A stretch of DNA of 5,294 nucleotides from Oscillospiraceae bacterium (GCA_009776345.1 WRLS01000145.1:1-5294), one strand, 5' to 3'. Positions 1-4,900 are shown, numbered from the stretch's first letter. A program made the numbers and translations. The notes: a model not told the origin generated them from the sequence alone.

Positions 1-106
1 ACGAAGGGGGTGCCGTCCGCAGACGGCGGGGGTTGTTCCCCCAATCCGCCGCCAAAGGACAACCCCCGGCACTACGTGCCACCCCCTTCGTGCGCGAAGG
101 GGGCAT
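1..106. repeat. Symmetric palindromic repeat element (MITE/REP-like), left edge probably truncated
   Basis: The first 12 bases (acgaagggggtg) are the exact inverse of 80-91. Nested inside are a small hairpin at 14-25 (CGTC-CGCA-GACG), the arms cgggggttgt at 27-36 and acaacccccg at 59-68, and a hairpin at 68-80 (GGCAC-TAC-GTGCC). The right end is an imperfect palindrome, 84-104, built on ccccttcg/cgaagggg. Read on the minus strand from 106, the order is head palindrome, GGTGGC-type hairpin, then GGGGGTTGT tail, as in the modules at 1932, 2181 and 2305. Its centre (35-70, minus strand) also matches 2209-2244. No open reading frame fits it, so it is a non-autonomous dispersed repeat. Whether it is mobile cannot be told from one window. 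Confidence 0.7.
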
Positions 107-183
107 GAACCCTAAACTTGTTTTCCATTTCACACTTCCCGACAACTGCGAAACTCGTAGCAAATTAAACAGCGCATCCAAAG

Positions 184-190
184 TTCGATA
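184..190 (+). promoter_or_regulatory. Possible Spo0A box upstream of spoIIA
   Basis: TTCGATA differs at one position from the 0A-box core TTCGACA. Spo0A~P activates spoIIA in Bacillus subtilis, so the place is sensible, about 80 bp before the first start codon. A single 7-mer with one mismatch is weak evidence. I found no convincing sigma-H -35 (AGGA-type) upstream of the GAAT at 220-223. Confidence 0.3.
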
Positions 191-201
191 AAAACCGCAC
201 A

Positions 202-234
202 TAAAATCGTCTATTCTATGAATAGGCGATTTTA
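202..234. promoter_or_regulatory. Inverted repeat in the spoIIA upstream region
   Basis: Arms 202-216 and 220-234 are complementary at 14 of 15 positions around a 3-base TAT loop. The single exception is a T/G pair, which would still be a wobble pair in RNA. The right half contains GAAT (220-223), the expected sort of sigma-H -10 element, so this may be an operator overlapping the promoter. It could instead be the terminator of a gene to the left, but the right arm ends in only a short T stretch and GC-rich sequence follows. Confidence 0.6.
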
Positions 235-235
235 G

Positions 236-252
236 CGGGGGAAACACCCCCG
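236..252 (+). other. GC hairpin directly upstream of the spoIIAA ribosome-binding site
   Basis: CGGGGG (236-241) pairs with CCCCCG (247-252) across an AAACA loop. The stem ends 3 bases before the AAAGGGG Shine-Dalgarno sequence at 256-262. In the mRNA leader it could influence translation of the operon's first gene. Confidence 0.5.
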
Positions 253-270
253 GCAAAAGGGGATGTGTAA

Positions 271-609
271 ATGCCTGTCAGGATAACAATTGCACAGGAA
301 AGTGTCACGGCTTATCTTTCCGGGGAGATCGACCACCACAGCGCAAAGGGCATACGGGAGGAAATAGACGATACAGCGTCGCGGTGCCTTCCCGGGGAGC
401 TTATACTGGATTTCAAGGATGTCACGTTCATGGACAGCTCGGGCATCGGGCTTGTCATGGGGCGCTATTCGCTCATGCAGGAGCTTTCCGGCACACTGCG
501 GGTCGTAAATTTAAGCGGGCATATCAGAAAAGTAATGCGGCTGGCAGGGCTCGACAGGCTGGCGGTGCTGGAAAAGCAGGATTTACGAAAGGAAGTCAAA
601 CGCATATGA
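271..609 (+). CDS. spoIIAA: SpoIIAA, anti-sigma-F factor antagonist (STAS domain)
   Basis: This 112-residue cytoplasmic protein is a single STAS domain, close to the 117 residues of B. subtilis SpoIIAA. The signature is MDSSGIG at 54-60 followed by GRY. Ser57 aligns with the serine (Ser58 in B. subtilis) that SpoIIAB phosphorylates. In the family, unphosphorylated SpoIIAA attacks the SpoIIAB-SigF complex and frees SigF; phosphorylation inactivates it and the SpoIIE phosphatase restores it. The ATG at 271 is chosen because AAAGGGG (256-262) lies 8 bases upstream and the N-terminus needs no extension. It is the first gene of the spoIIA operon. Its TGA (607-609) overlaps the spoIIAB ATG in an ATGA, implying translational coupling and balanced synthesis of antagonist and anti-sigma factor. 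Confidence 0.96.
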   Translation: MPVRITIAQESVTAYLSGEIDHHSAKGIREEIDDTASRCLPGELILDFKDVTFMDSSGIGLVMGRYSLMQELSGTLRVVNLSGHIRKVMRLAGLDRLAVLEKQDLRKEVKRI

Positions 610-1040
610 AAGCAATAAACACCATGAAGCTGGCGATCCAAAGCCGCAGCGTTAACGAGGGCTTTGCGCGCACGGCCACAGCCGCCTTTATCGGCCCGCT
701 GGACCCCACGGTGGAGGAAGTTTCCGATATCAAAACCGCTGTGTCGGAGGCTGTGACAAACTGCATTGTCCACGGCTACCGGGAGCGCATCGGGATTATC
801 TACATAACCGCGTCGGTTTACCCGGATAACAAGGTCGCCGTAAAGATAAAAGACAAGGGCTGCGGCATCGAGGACATCGGGCGCGCCATGGAGCCTATGT
901 TCACAACCTCTACAGGCGGCGAGAGGGCGGGGCTCGGCTTTGCCGTGATGCAGAGCATGAGCGAGAAGGTAAAGGTTTCGTCGTCCCCCGGAAAAGGCAC
1001 AACAGTTACCCTTACATTTCGGATACGGCAAAAACAATAA
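606..1040 (+). CDS. spoIIAB: SpoIIAB, anti-sigma-F factor and SpoIIAA serine kinase
   Basis: This 144-residue protein (146 in B. subtilis) has the GHKL ATPase/kinase fold. It dimerises, sequesters SigF when ATP-bound, and phosphorylates SpoIIAA. Visible motifs are FAR near residue 20 (an arginine in this area contacts partners in the family), the N-box SEAVTNCIVHGY at 47-58 with Glu48 and Asn52, the G1 box DKGCG at 83-87, and the ATP lid FTT...ERAGLGF at 99-112. I chose the ATG at 606 because AAAGGAAG (588-595) lies 10 bases upstream and the alignment to SpoIIAB starts there. The same frame stays open further upstream, but that extension only shadows spoIIAA. A later ATG at 624 would lose conserved N-terminal length. 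A 92-bp gap with a repeat follows before sigF, unlike the tight spacing usual in this operon. Confidence 0.97.
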   Translation: MKAINTMKLAIQSRSVNEGFARTATAAFIGPLDPTVEEVSDIKTAVSEAVTNCIVHGYRERIGIIYITASVYPDNKVAVKIKDKGCGIEDIGRAMEPMFTTSTGGERAGLGFAVMQSMSEKVKVSSSPGKGTTVTLTFRIRQKQ

Positions 1041-1065
1041 TATTCCTGCAAATCCACAATTACAA

Positions 1066-1114
1066 GTAGGGGCGGGGTTATCCCGCCCGCAAAATCCGCG
1101 CCCGCCCGCGAAAT
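1066..1114 (+). repeat. Dispersed GTAGGGG hairpin repeat between spoIIAB and sigF
   Basis: It begins GTAGGGGCGGGG and forms a perfect 7-bp stem, 1070-1076 (GGGCGGG) with 1082-1088 (CCCGCCC), around GTTAT. A second GC-rich stretch follows and ends CGCGAAAT (1107-1114), like the CCCGAAAT ends of the repeats at 1903, 1975 and 2152. It is therefore a member of the intergenic repeat family sitting inside the operon. It lies on the mRNA upstream of the sigF ribosome-binding site and could act as a transcript stabiliser, processing site or partial terminator. No T-run follows, so efficient intrinsic termination is unlikely. Confidence 0.75.
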
Positions 1115-1132
1115 CTTGGGATGGAATAAAAA

Positions 1133-1801
1133 ATGAACAGCACGAAGGTTGAAAACAACAGCTTCGTTGAAAACAATATCGGGCTTGTCCACTCCTGCGC
1201 GGGCAAGCTTAAAGGCCGCGGGATCGAATACGACGACCTCTTCCAGGCGGGCTGTGTCGGGCTTGTCAAGGCGGCAAAGGCGTTCGACCATGACAGGGGC
1301 GTGCGTTTTTCAACCTATGCCGTGCCTGTTATTTTGGGCGAGATGCGCAGGCTCTTCCGCGACGGCGGGACAGTCAAGGTCAGCCGCACGCTCAAAGAAC
1401 TTTCGCTGAAAATAAACCGCGCGCGCGAACGCTTCAGCCTGGACCACGGGCGCGAGCCGCTGGTCAGCGAGATCAGCGAGATACTCGGCGCGGACCAAGA
1501 GCTGGTCATCGAAGCAATCGCGGCGGCGGCACCGCCATTGTCCCTGACAGGCAGCGACGAGGAAGGCGGCGCGCAAATCGACTTGCCCGTGGATTCCCCC
1601 GAGGATATGCTCTCCAATTTAATCTCACTCAGGCAGGTACTCGGGCAGCTCGAGGACAAGGACCGCAAGCTGGTGTACCTGCGGTATTTTTCCGGCATGA
1701 CGCAGGTGCAGGCAGCCGCACAGCTCGGGATGACACAGGTGCAGGTTTCACGCAGGGAAAAAAAGATCCTCCAAAACCTAAGGGCGCTGCTTTTGAAATA
1801 A
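1133..1801 (+). CDS. sigF: Sporulation sigma factor SigF (SpoIIAC)
   Basis: This 222-residue sigma-70-family factor directs RNA polymerase to early forespore genes. Region 2 spans about residues 17-79, with DDLFQAGCVGLVKAAKAFD and the VRFSTYAVPVILGEMRR segment that melts and reads the -10 element. Region 3 (about 80-130) opens TVKVSRTLKELSLKI. Region 4 (about 170-220) carries the -35-reading helix-turn-helix TQVQAAAQLGMTQVQVSRREKK. Residues and operon position (after spoIIAB) favour SigF over SigG. It is about 30 residues shorter than B. subtilis SigF (255), with much of the shortening at the N-terminus (region 1.2). An in-frame TAA at 1127-1129, just before the start, excludes a longer form. 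The Shine-Dalgarno is weak (GGGATGGA, 1118-1125). A perfect GC palindrome lies 20 bp after the stop, with no T-run. Confidence 0.95.
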   Translation: MNSTKVENNSFVENNIGLVHSCAGKLKGRGIEYDDLFQAGCVGLVKAAKAFDHDRGVRFSTYAVPVILGEMRRLFRDGGTVKVSRTLKELSLKINRARERFSLDHGREPLVSEISEILGADQELVIEAIAAAAPPLSLTGSDEEGGAQIDLPVDSPEDMLSNLISLRQVLGQLEDKDRKLVYLRYFSGMTQVQAAAQLGMTQVQVSRREKKILQNLRALLLK

Positions 1802-1820
1802 AAAACCACATGCAGCCCAA

Positions 1821-1846
1821 TGCCCCCTTCGCGCGCGAAGGGGGCA
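1821..1846. repeat. Perfect 26-bp GC palindrome after sigF, possible terminator
   Basis: The two 13-base halves (tgcccccttcgcg and its complement) match exactly with no loop. It matches the head of the element at 84-106 with minor changes, so it is a solitary head of the dispersed module family. Lying 20 bp past the sigF stop it could end or protect the operon mRNA. The missing T-run makes a standard intrinsic terminator doubtful. Confidence 0.75.
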
Positions 1847-1873
1847 GGGACACAACGACAATTTCCTTCCCTT

Positions 1874-1890
1874 CCTAAAACCTAAAACCT
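1874..1890 (+). repeat. Heptamer tract CCTAAAA (two copies plus CCT)
   Basis: CCTAAAA occurs at 1874-1880 and 1881-1887, followed by CCT and then the 64-bp direct repeat. A longer, related tract occupies the same position before the second copy of that repeat (2109-2139). Confidence 0.65.
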
Positions 1891-1951
1891 GCGCGCAGCG
1901 CCGTAGGGGCGGCAACCTGCCGCCCGAAATCCCCCTCCTTGGAGGGGTGGC
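1888..1951 (+). repeat. 64-bp direct repeat, copy 1
   Basis: This matches 2137-2200 at 63 of 64 positions, offset 249 bp. It contains a GTAGGGG hairpin with stem GGGCGGCA (1907-1914) and TGCCGCCC (1918-1925) around ACC, then CCCGAAAT, then the head palindrome CCCCTCCTTGGAGGGG (1932-1947). The near identity suggests recent duplication or gene conversion, or insertion of the same composite twice. Confidence 0.9.
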
Positions 1952-1974
1952 AGGCGTAGCCTGACGGGGTGGTT
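1932..1974 (+). repeat. 43-bp palindromic module, plus-strand copy
   Basis: The module consists of a head palindrome CCCCTCCTTGGAGGGG, a hairpin TGGCAGGCGTAGCCTGAC (CAGGC-GTA-GCCTG), and a GGGGTGGTT tail. It recurs exactly, inverted, at 5047-5089. The same three-part plan, with different stem sequences, is seen at 2181-2220, 2257-2298 (inverted), 2305-2350 and 59-106 (inverted). Confidence 0.9.
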
Positions 1975-2006
1975 CGTAGGGGACGCGCCCCCGCGCGTCC
2001 CGAAAT
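1975..2006 (+). repeat. CGTAGGG...CCCGAAAT hairpin unit
   Basis: GGGACGCGC (1980-1988) pairs perfectly with GCGCGTCCC (1993-2001) around CCCC. The unit starts CGTAGGGG and ends CCCGAAAT, exactly as the units at 1902-1930 and 2151-2179 do, though the stem sequence differs. Confidence 0.8.
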
Positions 2007-2032
2007 TACCAAACAATCAACATTATTGCATC

Positions 2033-2108
2033 GTAGGGTCGGGGTTCCATCCCCGACCGTGAATATTCGACCGGGCTTTGACGGTCGGGCATGGAAGCCC
2101 GACCCTAC
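2033..2108. repeat. Two inverted GTAGGGTCGGG hairpin units (head-to-head pair)
   Basis: Arms 2033-2060 and 2081-2108 are complementary at 26 of 28 positions across a 20-base spacer. Each arm is also a small hairpin in its own right: GGTCGGGG-TTCCAT-CCCCGACC at 2037-2058, and on the minus strand GGTCGGGC-TTCCAT-GCCCGACC. The two arm-to-arm mismatches are the two partners of one base pair in that small hairpin, so each copy keeps a perfect stem. Confidence 0.9.
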
Positions 2109-2139
2109 CCTAAATCCTAAAACCTAAAACCTCAATCCT
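2109..2139 (+). repeat. Heptamer tract CCTAAAT/CCTAAAA/CCTCAAT
   Basis: The units are CCTAAAT, CCTAAAA, CCTAAAA, CCTCAAT and a final CCT, in exact 7-base register, running into the second 64-bp repeat. It parallels the tract at 1874-1890 and resembles the complement of the GAATTAG tract at 4894-4921. Confidence 0.65.
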
Positions 2140-2200
2140 GCGCGCAGCGCCGTAGGGGCGGCAACCTGCCGCCCGAAATTCCCCTCCTTGGAGGGGTGGC
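2137..2200 (+). repeat. 64-bp direct repeat, copy 2
   Basis: This is the second copy of 1888-1951. The only difference is T at 2180 against C at 1931, the base just before the CCCCTCC head. After the shared part, the two copies carry different hairpins and tails. Confidence 0.9.
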
Positions 2201-2298
2201 GCGGATGCGCCGGGGGTTGTCTTTGGCGGCGAATTACGGGGAACCCCGTCACTACGAACTCCCCCTGTCACTTCGTGACATCCCCCCGGGGAGGGGGA
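2181..2298. repeat. Composite two-module element (MITE-like), facing modules
   Basis: The left module (2181-2220) has head CCCCTCCTTGGAGGGG, hairpin GGCGCGGATGCGCC and tail GGGGGTTGT. The right module (2257-2298, inverted) has tail complement AACTCCCCC, hairpin TGTCAC-TTC-GTGACA (2266-2280) and a CCCCGGGG-centred head. The linker, including 2209-2244, closely matches the minus strand of 35-70, so this and the element at 1-106 are two forms of one symmetric element. Short open frames across it are repeat translation, not genes. Confidence 0.7.
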
Positions 2299-2304
2299 CT
2301 TTTG

Positions 2305-2350
2305 CCTCCCTCACTGAGGGAGGTGGCGTCCGCAGACGCCGGAGGGAGTT
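2305..2350 (+). repeat. Palindromic module with CCTCCCTCA head
   Basis: The head (2305-2323) is CCTCCCTCA-C-TGAGGGAGG. Next comes the hairpin GGCGTC-CGCA-GACGCC (2325-2340), then the tail GGAGGGAGTT. The CGTC-CGCA-GACG core is identical to that at 14-25. This is the last unit of the GC-rich mosaic before the AT-rich promoter region. Confidence 0.7.
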
Positions 2351-2400
2351 GCTTTCAATCACACATCACACATTGTAGATATTGCACATAAATATTCCAC

Positions 2401-2422
2401 TGCATATATATATATATATGCA
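2401..2422. repeat. 22-bp AT palindrome with an alternating TA run
   Basis: TGCA flanks an uninterrupted alternating A/T run, giving a perfect palindrome. It lies about 60 bp upstream of the promoter for the cyclic-di-GMP gene. It may be a simple-sequence tract, a flexible or easily melted stretch, or a regulator site; nothing decides between these. Confidence 0.6.
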
Positions 2423-2482
2423 ATTACTCGTAGGAATTTATTGGAAAACAGCATTTTAACACTACCATTTATTTTCGTGATA

Positions 2483-2491
2483 TGATATAAT
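2483..2491 (+). promoter_or_regulatory. Extended -10 promoter for the PAS-GGDEF-EAL-GAF gene
   Basis: TGATATAAT is a consensus TGn extension plus a perfect TATAAT (2486-2491). No good -35 hexamer is found 16-18 bp upstream (TACCAT at 2463-2468); a TTAACA at 2456-2461 is too far away at 24 bp. Extended -10 promoters often tolerate a poor -35. Transcription would start near 2498, giving a leader of about 65 bases with a small hairpin at 2499-2519. Confidence 0.6.
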
Positions 2492-2532
2492 AGTTGCGGG
2501 CGTCGATTTCGGTCGAGCCGTCCCACGGGAAA

Positions 2533-2561
2533 ATTGTATCATATCGTATAAGGGGTGTTAA
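2533..2561 (-). promoter_or_regulatory. Minus-strand sigma-A-type promoter over the start of the cyclic-di-GMP gene
   Basis: Reading the minus strand, TTAACA (2561-2556) is followed after exactly 17 bp by TACAAT (2538-2533), with a TGA extension immediately before the -10. Each hexamer matches consensus at 5 of 6. Initiation near 2526 would send a transcript left into the repeat mosaic, crossing the plus-strand promoter at 2483-2491. No minus-strand gene is visible downstream. Confidence 0.5.
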
Positions 2562-2563
2562 GA

Positions 2564-4900
2564 ATGGTTGCCGGTGGGTGTAAAGACAATCAGGAAAGCT
2601 CCTCATTGCAGTCGGCGCAGTTCTACGCGGAAATGAGCCGCCGCTTCGCCGAGGTAAGCGGCATTATGACATATGTCGTTGATTTCTATTCCGGCGAGAT
2701 CCTGATGGCGAACAACCAGCTCGTCAGGATGCTGGGGCTGACGGAAAGCGAAGTCATCGGCAAGCGTTGCTATGAATTTTTCGGGGTTGGGGGTGCAGCC
2801 TCCGGCTTTTGCCCCGATTGCCCCAGAAAACGCCTGCTCAGCGAAAAAAGCTGCACGGAGGGTACATTTACATGGGAGCGTAGGCTGGATAAATACGGCC
2901 TGTGGGTAAAGGCAAGCGGCGGCGTGACTACCTGGGGGGACGGGCGGCTTGTACATATTGTTTCCCTTACCGATATTACCGATATAAAAGATATGCAGGA
3001 GCAGCTCGGCAGGCTGGCTTATTACGACCGCAACACCGACCTGCCCAACGCGCTTAGCTTTGAGCGGGACGTCTTCTCCGGCGGGGACAACTGCGAAAGG
3101 CAGGATGTCAAGGCGGTCTGCTTTGACCTGAACTCCCTGCGCAGGGTAAACGACATATACTCGCGCGAGGCAGGGGACGAGCTTCTGGTGGCAATCCGCA
3201 AATGGCTGACGGGCTTGGGCATCGGGAACAGCCGCTGTTATCGGCTTGGCGGGGACGAATTCTGCCTCGCGATTCAAGGCTGCGCCGCCGATACGGCCAT
3301 GAATGCTGCCGAGCGCGTTAAAATACGCTTTGACCAGCCATGGGAGCTGCTTGTGGGCGGCGAGCTTGTCAATGTGTTCTGCGGCGTCACCATCATCGTT
3401 GTTGATGTGCAGAACCCGGGCATACAGCCGGAAAACTTCCTCAGTTACATAGAGCGCGGGCTGGACCTTGCCCGCAAAATAGGCGAGGTCATCTTTTTCG
3501 ACGACAAGGCCGATGAGGACTTCCGCGACCGCATAAAACTCGAGCTGAGCCTGAAAAAAAGCGTAAAGAACGATATGGAGGGCTTCCGTGTCGTCTATCA
3601 GCCGATCATCGACCCGCAGACAGGCCGCTGGGCAAGCATCGAGGCGCTTTGCCGCTGGGAAAGCCCGGAGCTTGGCACTGTCTCCCCGCTGGAATTTATC
3701 TCAATGGCGGAGAGCAGCAATTTAATCGACAGCATCGGGCTTTGGGTGCTGGAAACCGCGGTTGCCGACTGCAAAGCGTGGGGGCTCGACAAATACGATG
3801 GCTTCTTCCTCGATGTAAATTTATCGCCCCGCCAGCTCGCCGGGGAAAGGATCGCGCAGCAGGTCAGCGCCATCCTGCAAAAACACAACTACCCCGGCAG
3901 CAAGCTCAGCCTGGAGATTACGGAAAGCTCCGAGATCAATTTTTCTAACCAGACCTTGGACGCAATATTAAGCCTCAAGGAATTGGGGCTGCGTGTCGCG
4001 CTCGATGATTTCGGCACGGGGTATTCCTCGTTCAACAACCTCAAGATCATCCCCGTCGACCTTGTTAAAACAGAGCGCTCCTTTATCTCGAATTTGGAGA
4101 ACGACTCGTTCCAGCAGTATCTCATCTACTTGATGTCCGAACTCGCCCATACAGCGGAAATGAAGCTGATTGTCGAGGGCGTGGAAAACGACGACCAGGT
4201 TGGGCATTTACTGCGGGCGGGCGTGGATTATATGCAGGGCTACCTGTTCAGCATCCCCCTCGAAAAGCATGAGCTTCAGTCAAAGCTGGAGTATTTCGAC
4301 CACCCCATGCCGTATTTGCCGCCGCACCCGACAGCCGGGCATAGCCTGGGCGATTTAGGCGGCGCCGGCTCGGCGGCCACCATATCGCCGGGGCTTTACC
4401 GCATACTTAACCGCTGTATGCGCCTTATCCTCAACGAAAGCGGGGACCGCGACGTAAACGGCGCGTTTGAGGTTCTCGGCCGCGGCCTAAGTCTCAGCAG
4501 GGTCGCGCTCCACCTCTATACAGGCGGCGTTGGCTTCATTGTAGGCGTGGAGTGGAAAAACCCCGAAAACAGCACCGCCGAGGACCCCACCACCTATTTC
4601 CTTACGGAAGATAAAGAAGAATTCATAAAAGCATGGCGGAAAAGGCTGGTAAAGGACGGCTACATTGTTTCCTACGGCCTTGAGCCGGGGCAGACGGACA
4701 CTATAGAAAAATCCGGCATAAAATCCTCGGCGGCGTGCCCGGTATGGCTGGACGGGAAGCTTGTCGGCACGCTTATAATGGAATGTCACACCTATCACCG
4801 CCATTGGAGCAGGGAGGAAATTTTGCTACTCAGTGATATCTCAATGCTGCTGTCCTCCGCATATAAAGAGCTTGGGCAGGTGTGGCTGGATAGGAATTAG
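2564..4900 (+). CDS. PAS-GGDEF-EAL-GAF cyclic-di-GMP signalling protein
   Basis: This 778-residue protein shows no signal peptide or membrane segment, so it is probably cytoplasmic. A PAS domain (about 15-135) holds GKRCYEFF with Cys69 and FCPDCP with Cys83 and Cys86. The GGDEF domain (about 150-310) has an intact RLGGDEF (GGDEF 229-233), but the usual D-x-D-x-F-K segment reads FDLNSLRR and no RxxD inhibitory site precedes the motif. The EAL domain (341-575) keeps EAL (360-362), VNLS, LEITES, DDFGTG, the VKTERSF lysine, EGVE and QGY, so it should hydrolyse cyclic-di-GMP. A GAF-like domain (about 611-768) is C-terminal. Diguanylate cyclase activity is possible but less certain. The ATG at 2564 has AAGGGG (2550-2555) 8 bases upstream. 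A GTG at 2555 is in frame but overlaps that Shine-Dalgarno. It appears monocistronic; the PAS and GAF ligands are unknown. Confidence 0.92.
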   Translation: MVAGGCKDNQESSSLQSAQFYAEMSRRFAEVSGIMTYVVDFYSGEILMANNQLVRMLGLTESEVIGKRCYEFFGVGGAASGFCPDCPRKRLLSEKSCTEGTFTWERRLDKYGLWVKASGGVTTWGDGRLVHIVSLTDITDIKDMQEQLGRLAYYDRNTDLPNALSFERDVFSGGDNCERQDVKAVCFDLNSLRRVNDIYSREAGDELLVAIRKWLTGLGIGNSRCYRLGGDEFCLAIQGCAADTAMNAAERVKIRFDQPWELLVGGELVNVFCGVTIIVVDVQNPGIQPENFLSYIERGLDLARKIGEVIFFDDKADEDFRDRIKLELSLKKSVKNDMEGFRVVYQPIIDPQTGRWASIEALCRWESPELGTVSPLEFISMAESSNLIDSIGLWVLETAVADCKAWGLDKYDGFFLDVNLSPRQLAGERIAQQVSAILQKHNYPGSKLSLEITESSEINFSNQTLDAILSLKELGLRVALDDFGTGYSSFNNLKIIPVDLVKTERSFISNLENDSFQQYLIYLMSELAHTAEMKLIVEGVENDDQVGHLLRAGVDYMQGYLFSIPLEKHELQSKLEYFDHPMPYLPPHPTAGHSLGDLGGAGSAATISPGLYRILNRCMRLILNESGDRDVNGAFEVLGRGLSLSRVALHLYTGGVGFIVGVEWKNPENSTAEDPTTYFLTEDKEEFIKAWRKRLVKDGYIVSYGLEPGQTDTIEKSGIKSSAACPVWLDGKLVGTLIMECHTYHRHWSREEILLLSDISMLLSSAYKELGQVWLDRN

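Noticed and set aside
384..605. Longer N-terminus for SpoIIAB from an upstream ATG
   Set aside because: It would be read entirely out of frame through spoIIAA, and family alignment starts at the ATG at 606 with a good Shine-Dalgarno.
465..1809. Several long minus-strand frames opposite spoIIAB and sigF
   Set aside because: They are antisense shadows of well-identified genes in GC-rich DNA and show no protein family features.
1888..2200. Possible CRISPR array because of direct repeats
   Set aside because: There are only two copies, 249 bp apart, each internally palindromic and without regular spacers or cas genes.
2188..2391. Two overlapping plus-strand open frames of 60-67 codons
   Set aside because: Both run through palindromic repeat modules and their protein sequences only reflect repeat DNA; no ribosome-binding site fits.
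2555..2557. GTG as the start codon of the cyclic-di-GMP gene
   Set aside because: It overlaps the AAGGGG Shine-Dalgarno that is well spaced for the ATG at 2564, and nothing upstream of it would serve as its own ribosome-binding site.
2498..2563. Cyclic-di-GMP riboswitch in the leader of the PAS-GGDEF-EAL-GAF gene
   Set aside because: The leader is only about 65 bases and shows a single small hairpin (2499-2519); conserved riboswitch segments are not visible.
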